Assembly: GCF_025376885.1 (NCBI RefSeq)
Contig: NZ_JAHUBR010000002.1
Span: 210,279-274,278 of the forward strand
Direction: 5' to 3'
Length of the DNA stretch: 64,000 nucleotides
From: Pseudoruegeria sp. SHC-113
GTDB lineage: Bacteria; Pseudomonadota; Alphaproteobacteria; Rhodobacterales; Rhodobacteraceae
Under the pieces are notes generated by a model. The model worked only from the letters and a program-made list of their open reading frames with translations, had not been told where the DNA came from and did not search any database. Below, piece by piece: positions 1 to 8,911 of this stretch. The position numbers were made by a program, and so were the translations under genes. The number at the start of each line of letters is the position of its first letter. Within the stretch, counting starts at the first letter, position 1.

Positions 1-153
1 GACATCATCTCCCAAACGGCTGAAGTGCCGGGCGACGCCTGGACCGACTTCCTGCCGGAAAGCGCCGTGCTGAAGTCCGATTGGAAAGATCTCGGCTGCG
101 GCATGTACAACACCGAGACCGAAAGCTGCGTTCAGCTGAAGTCCAACTACTGA
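1..153 (+). CDS. urtA: Urea ABC transporter substrate-binding protein, C-terminal fragment
   Basis: Reading frame open from the first base to a TGA at 151-153, giving the last 50 residues of a larger protein cut by the window edge. The tail contains two cysteines (CGMYNTETESC) and ends in Asn-Tyr. Identification rests mainly on context: it is immediately followed by the urtB-urtC-urtD-urtE permease and ATPase genes, and in this family urtA, the periplasmic urea-binding protein, comes first. Spacing to urtB is 72 bases and contains a hairpin (181-198). Confidence 0.8.
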   Translation, partial: DIISQTAEVPGDAWTDFLPESAVLKSDWKDLGCGMYNTETESCVQLKSNY

Positions 154-180
154 GCCATCCGGCATTTAAGACCGATCTGG

Positions 181-198
181 AGGGGGCTTCGGCCCCCT
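181..198 (+). repeat. GC-rich hairpin with UUCG loop between urtA and urtB
   Basis: Seven-base arms AGGGGGC (181-187) and GCCCCCT (192-198) enclose a TTCG tetraloop. Only a weak T-rich tail follows (TCAATTTG), so partial termination or 3'-end protection of urtA mRNA is more likely than full termination. The downstream urtB RBS and start lie 28 bases further on. Confidence 0.7.
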
Positions 199-225
199 TC
201 AATTTGAAAAGAGCAGCCCACTTCC

Positions 226-2193
226 ATGATCAAGCACCTCCTTTCCCTCTGCGTGGCCCTGGCTGCGCTGGTGGCAAGCCTCGTGGCCGCCCCGGCCCAG
301 ACGGGCCAAACCGCCATCGATGCCCTGCTCGCCGAGCATCAGGCCATCATCGCCAAAGGCTCCCGCAAAACGATCGAGCCCGCCATCGAAGCTCTCGCAG
401 GCAGCGGCCTGCCCGAAGCCCAGGTGATCCTCGAGCTGTGGCAGGCCAAGGAGCTGTGGCAGCTCAAGGAAGATAAAGCCTTCTACACCGTCGCCGAGCA
501 GGCCGACGGCACCTATGCCATCGCGCACCCTGTCACCGGGGAGGCTGCTGGCAGCGTGGAGAAGAAGGCGCTCAAGCAGATCAAGCCCAACGCGGGCATC
601 CGCGGCCTCATCGGTGCCGCCCTCGTTCAGTTCCAACTGATGGACACCGATCCCGAAAAGCGCCGCGCCGCCCTCACCGCCATCGAGCGCGATCCCGAGG
701 CCAGCCACCTGAAAGCGCTGCGCGGAGCCATTGAGAAAGAACCCGATCCGGCGATCAAGGCCCAGAAGGAAGTGCTGGAACGCCTGCTCACCATCCGCTT
801 CGGCCAGGACGAAGCCGAGCGCATCGCCGCCATCGAAAGCTTCCGCGGCGATCTCTCCGTCGGGGCGCGCGCCGCCCTGAACCCGCTGCTCACCACCCGC
901 CGCGTCGCTGCCGCCACGCCGGTGGAGGGCAATATCGCCGCTACGCTCACCCCGGGCAGCGCCGCGCTGCCCGAGGCCGAGGCCTATGCGCTTCTGGTCT
1001 CCGAAGGGTTGGCCCCCGCCGCTCCCACGCATGATGAAATCCGCACCGCCCTCGCCGCCAACATCGAAGACGCCCGCGTCGCCGGCGTGCCCGTGGCCAC
1101 GCTCAACACCGATGAGGCCCGCCTGCGCGCCTATGCCGGCCTCGCCGCAGAGGGCCGCGTGCCGCCGCTCGTCACCGAGGCCGACAAGGCCGCCGCGCTG
1201 AAAGCGCACAGCTATTACGACATCTACGAAGAGCCCTCGCCCGCCGTTACCTCTGCTGCCGAGGAAACGCTGGAGGCCATCAACACCAAGGTCGGCGTCA
1301 ACCAGGCGCTGGATCTGGGTCTCGATGCGCTCTCGCTGGCCTCGATCTACTTCCTTGCGGCCATCGGCCTTGCCATCACCTTCGGCGTGATGGGCGTGAT
1401 CAACATGGCCCATGGCGAGTTCATCATGATGGGCGCCTACACGGGCTACGTGGTGCAGCAATTTGTGCCCGACTACACGCTCTCGATCATCATCGCCCTG
1501 CCGCTCGCCTTCGCCGTCACCTTCGCCGCCGGCGTCGCGATGGAGCGGCTGGTGATACGCCACCTCTACCACCGCCCGCTGGAAACGCTGCTCGCGACCT
1601 TCGGCATCTCGGTGGCGCTGCAGCAGATCGCCAAGAACATCTTCGGCACGCAGGCCCGCCCCCTCACCTCCCCGGCCTGGCTCGATGGCGCCTGGGTGCT
1701 GAACGACGTGGTCTCCATCAGTTACATCCGCATCGCGATCTTCGTGCTGGCGCTGATCTTCCTCGCGCTGCTGCTGTTCATCCTGAACCGCACCCGGCTG
1801 GGGCTCGAAGTGCGCGCCGTCACCCAGAACCCGCGCATGGCCGCCTCCATGGGGATCAACCCGGACCGCATCAACATGCTCACCTTCGGCCTCGGCTCCG
1901 GCATCGCCGGGATCGCGGGCGTCGCCATCGGGCTGTTTGCGAAGGTCACCAGCGAGCTGGGCTCCGATTACATCGTGCAGAGCTTCATGACGGTCGTCGT
2001 CGGCGGCGTCGGCAACATCTGGGGCACCCTCGCAGGCGCCACGCTGATCGGCTTCCTGCAAAAGGGCATCGAGTTCTTCAACCCGTCCAACACGCTCGCT
2101 GCCCAGACCTATATGATCATCTTCATCATCGTCTTTATCCAGTTCCGCCCCCGAGGGATCATCGCCCTCAAAGGCCGCGCTGCGGGAGATTGA
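226..2193 (+). CDS. urtB: Urea ABC transporter permease UrtB
   Basis: 655 residues. A signal peptide (about residues 1-25, hydrophobic, ending near APAQT) is followed by a soluble alanine-rich periplasmic region to about residue 350. A LivH-type permease domain with multiple membrane segments then runs to the C-terminus. The long N-terminal extension is characteristic of UrtB compared with amino-acid LivH permeases. UrtB pairs with UrtC to form the inner-membrane urea channel powered by UrtD and UrtE. The next gene, urtC, starts 100 bases downstream after a palindromic element. The function of the N-terminal extension is not evident from sequence. Confidence 0.93.
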   Translation: MIKHLLSLCVALAALVASLVAAPAQTGQTAIDALLAEHQAIIAKGSRKTIEPAIEALAGSGLPEAQVILELWQAKELWQLKEDKAFYTVAEQADGTYAIAHPVTGEAAGSVEKKALKQIKPNAGIRGLIGAALVQFQLMDTDPEKRRAALTAIERDPEASHLKALRGAIEKEPDPAIKAQKEVLERLLTIRFGQDEAERIAAIESFRGDLSVGARAALNPLLTTRRVAAATPVEGNIAATLTPGSAALPEAEAYALLVSEGLAPAAPTHDEIRTALAANIEDARVAGVPVATLNTDEARLRAYAGLAAEGRVPPLVTEADKAAALKAHSYYDIYEEPSPAVTSAAEETLEAINTKVGVNQALDLGLDALSLASIYFLAAIGLAITFGVMGVINMAHGEFIMMGAYTGYVVQQFVPDYTLSIIIALPLAFAVTFAAGVAMERLVIRHLYHRPLETLLATFGISVALQQIAKNIFGTQARPLTSPAWLDGAWVLNDVVSISYIRIAIFVLALIFLALLLFILNRTRLGLEVRAVTQNPRMAASMGINPDRINMLTFGLGSGIAGIAGVAIGLFAKVTSELGSDYIVQSFMTVVVGGVGNIWGTLAGATLIGFLQKGIEFFNPSNTLAAQTYMIIFIIVFIQFRPRGIIALKGRAAGD

Positions 2194-2250
2194 TCATGCC
2201 TCACACAGCCTGCATCGCCCCACTTTGTTCTAGAAATACCTCGGGGGGTC

Positions 2251-2270
2251 GCGGGGGGCTGGCCCCCCGC
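2251..2270. repeat. Palindromic GC hairpin between urtB and urtC
   Basis: Arms GCGGGGGG and CCCCCCGC surround a CTGG loop, in a context of further G and C runs (2241-2275). It looks like the G/C-run intergenic palindromes that occur as dispersed repeats in Rhodobacteraceae (family knowledge, not checked here). There is no T tract on either strand, so it is not a classical terminator. It may slow or stabilise the transcript between the two permease genes. Confidence 0.6.
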
Positions 2271-2293
2271 GCCTTCTCCACGGAGCGCCACCC

Positions 2294-3466
2294 ATGAACC
2301 GGTCCTTCTTCGCGAAAAACCCGTCCGTCCTCGTCTTCATTGCCTGCCTTGGCCTCTTCACCCTCGGCGTCACGCTCCTGAGCGAGGCCTTCGGCACCGG
2401 CGTGATCTCCACGAGCTTCGTGAAAACGCTGGGCAAAACGCTTTGCCTCTGCCTCATCGCCATCGCAATGGATCTGGTCTGGGGCTATTGCGGCATCCTG
2501 AGCCTTGGCCATTTCGCCTTCTTCGGGCTCGGCGGCTACATGATCGGCATGTGGCTGATGTATGCGCGCACCGAGCAGATTGTGGTGGCCTCGCTGGCCA
2601 ATGCTGAAATCCCGCCCACCGCGCAGGAGGTAACAGACGCCATCGGCAACCAGATCTTTGGCGTCGTGGGGGGCAGCGATTTCCCCCTGATCTGGGCCTT
2701 TGCCGATAGCCTCACGATGCAGCTCGCCCTCGTGGTGCTCGTGCCCGGCCTGCTCGCGCTCGTCTTCGGCTGGCTCGCCTTCCGCTCCCGCGTCACCGGC
2801 GTCTACCTGTCGATCCTGACCCAAGCCATGACACTGGCGCTCTCGCTCTACCTGTTCCAGAACGATTCCGGCCTGCGCGGCAACAACGGGCTTTCGGGGC
2901 TGCAGAACATCCCCGGCGCGGAAAAGATCCCGCAGTCGATGATCTCGATCTATTTCTTCTGGGCCTCCGCGCTGGCCCTGCTGCTGGGCTACCTGCTGGC
3001 GGCCTGGGTGGTGTCGGGCAAGTTCGGCTCGGTTATCCGCGGCATCCGCGACGATGAGGCCCGCGTGCGCTTCCTCGGCTACTCGGTGGAGGGCTACAAG
3101 CTCTTCGTCTTCACCCTGACGGCCGTGATCGCGGGCATCGCGGGCGCGCTCTATTACCCGCAGGCCGGCATCATCAACCCGGCCGAAATCGCGCCCATCG
3201 CCTCGATCTACCTTGCGGTCTGGGTCGCCATCGGCGGGCGCGGGCGGCTCTATGGTGCCGTGATCGGCGCGGCAACCGTCTCGCTTCTGTCCAGCTGGTT
3301 CACCGGCGGGCAGGCACCCTCGATCAACCTCGGCTTCTACACCATCGACTGGGTCGACTGGTGGCTCGTGCTTCTGGGCTTCTCCTTCGTCCTCGTCACG
3401 CTCTTTGCCCCCAAGGGCATCGGCGGGCTGTTTGACTACCTCGTGCGCAAAGGAGACGCCAAATGA
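2294..3466 (+). CDS. urtC: Urea ABC transporter permease UrtC
   Basis: 390 residues, LivM-type permease with about nine or ten hydrophobic segments. It includes the conserved region beginning MDLVWGYCGILSLGH near residue 57, and ends near LFAPKGIGGLFDYL. It is the partner of UrtB in the membrane channel. The gene ends with a four-base overlap with urtD (start at 3463), which implies translational coupling of permease and ATPase. Confidence 0.94.
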   Translation: MNRSFFAKNPSVLVFIACLGLFTLGVTLLSEAFGTGVISTSFVKTLGKTLCLCLIAIAMDLVWGYCGILSLGHFAFFGLGGYMIGMWLMYARTEQIVVASLANAEIPPTAQEVTDAIGNQIFGVVGGSDFPLIWAFADSLTMQLALVVLVPGLLALVFGWLAFRSRVTGVYLSILTQAMTLALSLYLFQNDSGLRGNNGLSGLQNIPGAEKIPQSMISIYFFWASALALLLGYLLAAWVVSGKFGSVIRGIRDDEARVRFLGYSVEGYKLFVFTLTAVIAGIAGALYYPQAGIINPAEIAPIASIYLAVWVAIGGRGRLYGAVIGAATVSLLSSWFTGGQAPSINLGFYTIDWVDWWLVLLGFSFVLVTLFAPKGIGGLFDYLVRKGDAK

Positions 3467-4203
3467 GCGCGCTTCTCGAAGTCTCCGGTGTTTCCGTCTC
3501 CTTTGACGGGTTCAAGGCGATCAACAACCTCTCCTTCCAGATTGGCGCGGCCGAGCTGCGCGCGGTGATCGGGCCCAATGGCGCGGGCAAGACAACCTTC
3601 ATGGACATCGTCACCGGCAAGACGCGCCCCGATGAGGGTCGCGTGCTCTGGGGCGAGAAAAGCCAGAACCTACTGAAGATGAGCGAAGCCAAAATCGCGC
3701 AGGCCGGGGTGGGCCGGAAGTTCCAGCGCCCCACGGTGTTTGAAGACCAGAGCGTCTTCGACAACCTGCTGATGGCGCTCAAGAAAGAACGCGGCCCGCT
3801 GGACGTGCTCTTCTACAAGCGCAGCAAGGAGGATGACGCGAAGGTCGCAGCCCTGGCCGAGGAGATCGGGCTGGCCGACCAGCTGCACCGCACCTCGGGC
3901 GAGCTCTCCCACGGGCAGAAGCAGTGGCTGGAAATCGGCATGTTGCTCGCCCAGGAGCCGCGCCTTCTGCTGGTGGACGAACCCGCCGCCGGGATGACGC
4001 TGGCCGAGCGCGAACACACCACCGACCTGCTGCGCGAGGCCGCGAAAACCCGCGCCGTTGTCGTGGTGGAGCACGACATGGAGTTCGTGCGCAGGCTTGA
4101 TTGCAAGGTCACCGTTCTGCACGAGGGCTCGGTTCTGGCCGAGGGTTCGATTGATCACGTCACCCAAGATCCGCAAGTGATCGAAGTCTACCTGGGGCGC
4201 TAA
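3463..4203 (+). CDS. urtD: Urea ABC transporter ATP-binding protein UrtD
   Basis: 246 residues, LivG-type ATPase. Walker A GPNGAGKT is near residue 37, the signature LSHGQKQ near residue 147 and Walker B LLLVDEP near 168. The signature has His instead of the second Gly (LSHGQ), as is common in UrtD. It overlaps urtC by four bases and is followed by urtE after three bases. It powers urea import together with UrtE. Confidence 0.94.
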   Translation: MSALLEVSGVSVSFDGFKAINNLSFQIGAAELRAVIGPNGAGKTTFMDIVTGKTRPDEGRVLWGEKSQNLLKMSEAKIAQAGVGRKFQRPTVFEDQSVFDNLLMALKKERGPLDVLFYKRSKEDDAKVAALAEEIGLADQLHRTSGELSHGQKQWLEIGMLLAQEPRLLLVDEPAAGMTLAEREHTTDLLREAAKTRAVVVVEHDMEFVRRLDCKVTVLHEGSVLAEGSIDHVTQDPQVIEVYLGR

Positions 4204-4206
4204 ACC

Positions 4207-4902
4207 ATGCTGCACACCAAAGATCTCACCCTGCATTATTCCGGCTCACAGATCCTCTACGGGATCGACATGGCCGCCGAGCGCGGGCAGGTGACCTGCG
4301 TGATGGGCACCAACGGCGTGGGCAAAACCAGCCTTTTGAAGGCGCTGTCGGGCACCCATCACCGCTCTGGCGGGCAATACACGCTGGATGGCGAGGCGAT
4401 CGCCAAGCCCCCCGCCCATGCGCTGGCGCGCAAAGGGGTGGCCTATGTGCCGCAGGGCCGTGACATCTTCCCGCTGATGACGGTGCGCGAGAACCTTGAA
4501 ACCGGCTTTGGCTGCATCCCGAAAGAGGAGCGCTTCGTGCCGGAGCAGATTTTCGAGCTCTTCCCGGTGCTGAAGGAAATGGAGAGCCGCCGGGGCGGCG
4601 ATCTCTCGGGCGGGCAGCAACAACAACTCGCTATCGGCCGCGCCCTTATCGCCCAGCCCAAGCTCCTGCTGCTGGATGAGCCCACCGAGGGCATCCAGCC
4701 CAACATCATTCAGCAGATCGGCCGGGTGATCGAATACCTGCGCGACGAGGGCAAGATGGCCATCGTGCTGGTGGAGCAGTATTTCGAATTCGCCTACGGG
4801 CTGGCCGATGAGTTCTTCGTGCTCACGCGCGGAGCCGTCTCGCTGTCCGGTTCCAAGGCGAGCCTCGCCAAGGAAGAGGTGATGGCTTCGGTTTCGGTTT
4901 AG
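4207..4902 (+). CDS. urtE: Urea ABC transporter ATP-binding protein UrtE
   Basis: 231 residues, LivF-type ATPase. Walker A GTNGVGKT is near residue 34, the signature LSGGQQQ near 133 and Walker B LLLLDEP near 157. Last gene of the urt set. No urease genes follow; the next gene is an FAD-linked oxidase after a 156-base gap with a strong hairpin. Internal urea is also generated by the ureide pathway encoded at 34-42 kb. Confidence 0.94.
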   Translation: MLHTKDLTLHYSGSQILYGIDMAAERGQVTCVMGTNGVGKTSLLKALSGTHHRSGGQYTLDGEAIAKPPAHALARKGVAYVPQGRDIFPLMTVRENLETGFGCIPKEERFVPEQIFELFPVLKEMESRRGGDLSGGQQQQLAIGRALIAQPKLLLLDEPTEGIQPNIIQQIGRVIEYLRDEGKMAIVLVEQYFEFAYGLADEFFVLTRGAVSLSGSKASLAKEEVMASVSV

Positions 4903-4950
4903 GCAGACGGTAACGTCACCTCCATGTACTGAGGGCGGCCCCGACCACGG

Positions 4951-4980
4951 GTGGGGGCTGCCCGGCGGTGCCGCCGGGCG
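4951..4980. repeat. Hairpin repeat element, copy 1
   Basis: Contains perfect nine-base arms GCCCGGCGG (4960-4968) and CCGCCGGGC (4971-4979), preceded by GGGGGCT. An inverted, nearly identical copy lies at 6445-6475, beyond the next gene. There is no T tract, so it may act as a transcript-end hairpin for urtE or simply be an intergenic repeat. Confidence 0.7.
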
Positions 4981-5058
4981 ACAGGTTTCCGTTCAGCCCT
5001 CTGGCCAATCCGAATGTGATGGGAAATAGTCGCCCCAAGTGAAGGGGAGGCCAGCCGG

Positions 5059-6435
5059 ATGCTAATCGAGGAGTTGCGCGCCGCATTGGGCGCGAAAGGG
5101 GTGCTGTCTGGCGCGGATGCCGCGCCCTATGGCGAGGATTGGACGGGCAAATACAAGACCCATCCGCTGGCCGTGGCCCGCCCGGCGAACACGGCGGAAG
5201 TCTCTGAAACGGTGAAAATCGCCGCGCGCCACGGGGTGGCCGTGGTGCCCCTATCTGGCCGCACCGGGCTTGTAGGCGGCGGGGCCGCCGAGGGCGCGCT
5301 GGTGCTCTCGCTGGAGCGGATGAACCGCGTGCGCGAGATCCGCCCGGCAGCGCGGCTTGCGGTTGTGGAGGCCGGGGTGATCCTTTCGGCCCTGCACGCC
5401 GCCACCGAGCCCCACGGCCTCACCTTCCCGATGACCTTCGGCGCGAAGGACAGCGCCATGCTGGGCGGGCTGATGTCCACCAACGCGGGCGGCTCCAACG
5501 TGCTGCGCTATGGCAATACCCGCGCGCTGGTGCTGGGGATCGAGGTGGTGCTGCCCGATGGCCGCGTGCTCGATGCGATGAGCGAGCTGCACAAGGACAA
5601 TTCCGGCTATGATCTGAAGGATCTCTTCATCGGCGCGGAAGGCACGCTGGGGATCATCACGGCAGCCGTGGTGAAGCTCGTGGAACTCCCTGCCCATCGC
5701 GGTACCGCCTTCGTGGGGCTGGAGCGGCTGGACGCGGCGCTGGATCTGCTGAACCGGCTGCGAAGCGCCACCGGCGGCGCCGTGGAGGCTTTCGAGTATA
5801 TGCCCGAAGGCTACATGGCGCTGTACCGCAAGCTCTTCCCGCAAGCCCAGCCGCCGCTCGCCGATCTGCACCCGGTGCATATCCTCGTGGAGGTCGGCGC
5901 GGCCACGGAAGATGTGCCGGAGAAAATGACGGAGGTTCTGGCTGAGATGCTGGAGGACGGCACACTCACAGATGCCGCCATCGCCCAGAACGCCGCCCAG
6001 CGAACCGCACTCTGGCGGGTGCGCGAAAGTGCGGCAGAGCTGGCCTTCCACCGCCGCCCCTTCGTGGACAGCGATATTTCGGTGCCGCTCGACAAGGTGG
6101 CAGCCTTCCTTGAGGCCTACGACGCCCGCCTGCCCGCCATCGATCCGGGCGCTGAGACGCTCGTGGTGTCCCACCTGGGAGATGGCAACATCCACCATAC
6201 GATCTGGCCCGCCAACGAAGATCCGGCGGTGCATGACGCTCTGCGCGCGCTTGTGGAGGAGATCACCGGCGAGCTGCGCGGCAGTTTCTCGGCGGAGCAC
6301 GGCATCGGCCATTCCAAGCAGAACACGATGACCCGGCGCAAGGATCCGGTGGCGGTGAGCGTGATGCGCGCGGTGAAGGCGGCGCTGGACCCGGAGAACC
6401 GGATGAACCCCGGCAAGGTGCTGCCGAAAGACTAG
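5059..6435 (+). CDS. FAD-linked 2-hydroxyacid oxidase/dehydrogenase (GlcD/DLD family)
   Basis: 458 residues. An N-terminal PCMH-type FAD-binding domain (about residues 30-215) carries the FAD loop SGRTGLVGGGA near residue 66. A FAD-oxidase C-terminal domain carries GDGNIHH near residue 374 and SAEHGIGHSK near 413. The family oxidises D-lactate, D-2-hydroxyglutarate or glycolate and passes electrons to the respiratory chain or ETF. The exact substrate cannot be read from sequence. The gene stands alone, flanked by two inverted hairpin elements. RBS AGGGGAGG lies upstream of ATG 5059. Confidence 0.85.
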   Translation: MLIEELRAALGAKGVLSGADAAPYGEDWTGKYKTHPLAVARPANTAEVSETVKIAARHGVAVVPLSGRTGLVGGGAAEGALVLSLERMNRVREIRPAARLAVVEAGVILSALHAATEPHGLTFPMTFGAKDSAMLGGLMSTNAGGSNVLRYGNTRALVLGIEVVLPDGRVLDAMSELHKDNSGYDLKDLFIGAEGTLGIITAAVVKLVELPAHRGTAFVGLERLDAALDLLNRLRSATGGAVEAFEYMPEGYMALYRKLFPQAQPPLADLHPVHILVEVGAATEDVPEKMTEVLAEMLEDGTLTDAAIAQNAAQRTALWRVRESAAELAFHRRPFVDSDISVPLDKVAAFLEAYDARLPAIDPGAETLVVSHLGDGNIHHTIWPANEDPAVHDALRALVEEITGELRGSFSAEHGIGHSKQNTMTRRKDPVAVSVMRAVKAALDPENRMNPGKVLPKD

Positions 6436-6444
6436 AGGCGATCC

Positions 6445-6475
6445 GCCCGGCGGCACGCCGGGCAGCCCCCGCCCG
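6445..6475. repeat. Hairpin repeat element, copy 2 (inverted)
   Basis: The reverse complement reads nearly identically to 4951-4980 with one base missing in the loop. It merges on its right into a terminator-like hairpin at 6464-6492. Together with copy 1 it brackets the FAD oxidase gene. Confidence 0.65.
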
Positions 6476-6492
6476 CCCCCAAGGCGGGGGCT
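6464..6492. terminator. Bidirectional terminator between convergent genes
   Basis: Ten-base arms AGCCCCCGCC (6464-6473) and GGCGGGGGCT (6483-6492) followed by TTTC. It is placed between the FAD oxidase gene on the plus strand and the FAH-family gene on the minus strand, which converge here. Confidence 0.65.
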
Positions 6493-6522
6493 TTCAGCCC
6501 CCACCTACGGGCTGGGGCCGCC

Positions 6523-7221
6523 CTATCCGCCTTGGTAGCGCACTTCCGCCGCGCCAAGCCCCTCTATCTCCACTCGGCAGCTTTGCCCCGGCTTGATCGG
6601 CCCCACACCCGCAGGTGTGCCAGTGAAAATCAGATCCCCCGGCGCCAGCGCCACCAGCCGCGATAGATGCGCGATCACATCGGCCACCGGCCAGATCTGC
6701 TCCGCCAGATCACCGGACTGCCGCAGCTCGCCCCCGACGTGGGCCGTGATCCGCCCCGCCGCCGGATGGCCGACCTCCGCCACAGGCCGCAACGCGCCGC
6801 AGAGCGCCGAGGCGTCAAAGCCTTTCGCCATATCCCATGGCCTGCGCGCGGCCTTGGCCTCGGCCTGCAGATCGCGCCGCGTCAGATCATTGCCGGGCGC
6901 ATAGCCCCAGACATGGGAGAGCGCGTCCTCTCGCGTGATGTCCTGCCCGCCACGGCCGATGGCCACCACCAGTTCGGCCTCATGGTGCAGGTCTTCGGTG
7001 GCCACCGGAAAGGGCAGTTCCGCGCCGTCCTCCACAAGGCTGTCGGCTGGTTTGGTGAAGAAGAACGGCGGCTCCCGGTCAGGGTCATTGCCCATTTCGC
7101 GGGCGTGTTCGGCGTAGTTGCGCCCCACGCAGAAGATCCGGCGCACCGGGAAACGGGCGCTTGATCCGGCAACGGCAACACTGGGCGGCGCAGGCGGGGC
7201 GAAAACGAAGGCATCAGACAT
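6523..7221 (-). CDS. Fumarylacetoacetate hydrolase family protein (fumarylpyruvate hydrolase-like)
   Basis: 232 residues. Typical single-domain FAH fold: start of the core at CVGRNYAEHA (near residue 31), metal-binding acidic residues in HHEAELVV and GNDLTRRD, and FTGTPAGVG near the C-terminus. Such enzymes hydrolyse C-C bonds of acylpyruvates such as fumarylpyruvate, or act as oxaloacetate decarboxylases. No aromatic-ring genes are nearby, so the substrate is uncertain. The ATG at 7221 directly abuts the terminator of the upstream gene, which suggests its own weak promoter or read-through. Confidence 0.85.
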   Translation of the reverse strand: MSDAFVFAPPAPPSVAVAGSSARFPVRRIFCVGRNYAEHAREMGNDPDREPPFFFTKPADSLVEDGAELPFPVATEDLHHEAELVVAIGRGGQDITREDALSHVWGYAPGNDLTRRDLQAEAKAARRPWDMAKGFDASALCGALRPVAEVGHPAAGRITAHVGGELRQSGDLAEQIWPVADVIAHLSRLVALAPGDLIFTGTPAGVGPIKPGQSCRVEIEGLGAAEVRYQGG

Positions 7222-7222
7222 G

Positions 7223-7247
7223 AAAAAAGGGCTCCCTCTGGAAGCCC
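7223..7247 (-). terminator. Rho-independent terminator of the D-Ala-D-Ala carboxypeptidase gene
   Basis: On the minus strand GGGCTTCC (7247-7240), loop AGA, GGGAGCCC (7236-7229) and then six T (7228-7223). It lies 41 bases beyond the stop of the carboxypeptidase gene and directly before the start codon of the FAH-family gene. Confidence 0.85.
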
Positions 7248-7287
7248 CCTTGTGCCAAGCCGACGCCCGGCCTTCAAGCCATGGGGA

Positions 7288-8697
7288 TCAGGCGGGCCCG
7301 TTCACCGAACAGACGCCGTTGCGCGCCACGATGCGCTTGCAGGCCAGATCGGCCTTGCCTTCGCTCAAGCCCCGGAACTGCGCTTCGAAGCCCTTGGAGG
7401 ATTTCACCACCGTACGCTGCGCGCCGTCCAGCGAGCCGATCTCGTCCAGCGCCGTCTGAAGCAGCGCCTTCTCCGCGAGATACTGCGAGGAATAGAGCCC
7501 CACCGTCACGCTGTAGCGCTTCTCACCATCCAGCGAAGCCCGCGTGATCACGCGCTGCACTGAGTCAAACAGCCGCCCCTCGGGCTTCACGGACGCAAGC
7601 GTCACCTCTTCCGGGCGCGTCACCGGTGTGACTTCCACCGCCGCAGGCAGGCCTTCCTTGCGCAGGCGCGATTCATCATAGGTGGCGTCCTGCGCCTCCT
7701 GCACAGCTTCCTCGATGTCGTCCTTCAACGCGAGCAGCAGCGCATCCTTGCCGGTGCCGGGCCGCGGCTTGGGCCGCAGACTCGTTTTCACCGCCGTCAC
7801 ATCGCGTTTGATCACGCCGCCCGCATCCGCCAGCGCGTAATTGGGCGCGCCCGGCTTGCGGACCGTGGCGTTGGACGGTGCCTTGCGGAAGCCCAGATCC
7901 AGAAGCTCGGCCACCCGCGCGTTGCGCGTGGCGGTGGAGCGGCCTCCGAACACCGTGGCGATCACCCGCTCGTTGCCCCGTTCGGCGGAGGCCACGAGGT
8001 TGAAGCCAGCGGCGCGGGTGTAGCCCGTCTTGATGCCATCGGCACCCTTGTAGGCGTCCAGAAGGCGGCGGTTGGTGTTGTTCACCGTCTTGATCCCGGC
8101 ATCCGTGGAGCGACGGGAGAAGAGGTTGTAATATTGGGGATAATCGTAGAACAGTCGCCGCCCGAGGATCGTCATGTCGTGGGCGGTGGAGAGGTGGCCT
8201 TCCTCGGTCAGGCCGTGGGCGTTCTTGAAATTGGTGCGCGTCATGCCCAGCGCCTTGGCGGTGCGGTTCATGCGGCGGGCAAAGGCCGCCTCGCTGCCTT
8301 CGATGGCCTCGCCGATGGCGGTGGCGGCGTCATTGGCCGATTTGACCGACGCCGCCCGCACGAGGTATCTGAGCTGGATTTTCTGCCCCGAGCGCAGCCC
8401 CAGTTTGGAGGGCGGCTCGGCGGCGGCCTTGGACGAGATCCGCACCATCGTGTCCATGGAGATCTCGCCGTTCTTCACCGCCTCAAAGGCAATGTAGAGC
8501 GTCATCATCTTGGTGAGCGAGGCCGGGTGCAAGCGGGTGTCGGCGTTTTCGGAATGCAGAACTTCGCCCGTTCGGGCGTCGATCACCATGGCCGCATAGG
8601 GCGCGGAAAGCGCCATGAACGGCACCATCAGCACAACCCAAAGGAGTGCCACAGGAATCGAGTAACTACGGAAGTACCGCTGGAGACGCTGTCCCAC
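7288..8697 (-). CDS. D-alanyl-D-alanine carboxypeptidase with C-terminal SPOR domain
   Basis: 469 residues, serine peptidase S11 (DacA/PBP5-like). An N-terminal membrane segment or signal (about residues 13-35) is followed by the three catalytic motifs: S60-L-T-K63, S120-A-N122 and K223-T-G225. The C-terminal 75 residues (from about 395) resemble a SPOR peptidoglycan-binding domain. It trims pentapeptide side chains in the periplasm, and SPOR suggests recruitment to septal peptidoglycan. Start is GTG at 8697, supported by a GAGAGG ribosome site. It has its own terminator. Confidence 0.93.
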   Translation of the reverse strand: MGQRLQRYFRSYSIPVALLWVVLMVPFMALSAPYAAMVIDARTGEVLHSENADTRLHPASLTKMMTLYIAFEAVKNGEISMDTMVRISSKAAAEPPSKLGLRSGQKIQLRYLVRAASVKSANDAATAIGEAIEGSEAAFARRMNRTAKALGMTRTNFKNAHGLTEEGHLSTAHDMTILGRRLFYDYPQYYNLFSRRSTDAGIKTVNNTNRRLLDAYKGADGIKTGYTRAAGFNLVASAERGNERVIATVFGGRSTATRNARVAELLDLGFRKAPSNATVRKPGAPNYALADAGGVIKRDVTAVKTSLRPKPRPGTGKDALLLALKDDIEEAVQEAQDATYDESRLRKEGLPAAVEVTPVTRPEEVTLASVKPEGRLFDSVQRVITRASLDGEKRYSVTVGLYSSQYLAEKALLQTALDEIGSLDGAQRTVVKSSKGFEAQFRGLSEGKADLACKRIVARNGVCSVNGPA

Positions 8698-8911
8698 GTC
8701 GCTTGCCTCTCATCTGCCTCAAACCGCCGTGTTTTCACGGTCAGCCATTTTTTATGCTTGGATGTAGGTTAACATAGCCCCCGCCACGGGAAAACCCATT
8801 TGTTTCTTGGCAGATAGGCCGGTTGTCAACGCGCGTTTCCAAAATCTAGGGGGCAGCGCCACCTCACCCCCAAGATGTACCCTTACGCGGGGGCAGATTG
8901 ATCGCAAACCC

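Noticed and set aside
199..2061. Long open frame of 620 codons antisense to urtB
   Set aside because: It mirrors the high-GC codon pattern of urtB. Its composition (His, Asp, Gly and Arg rich) has no domain features, and urtB is well supported by family motifs.
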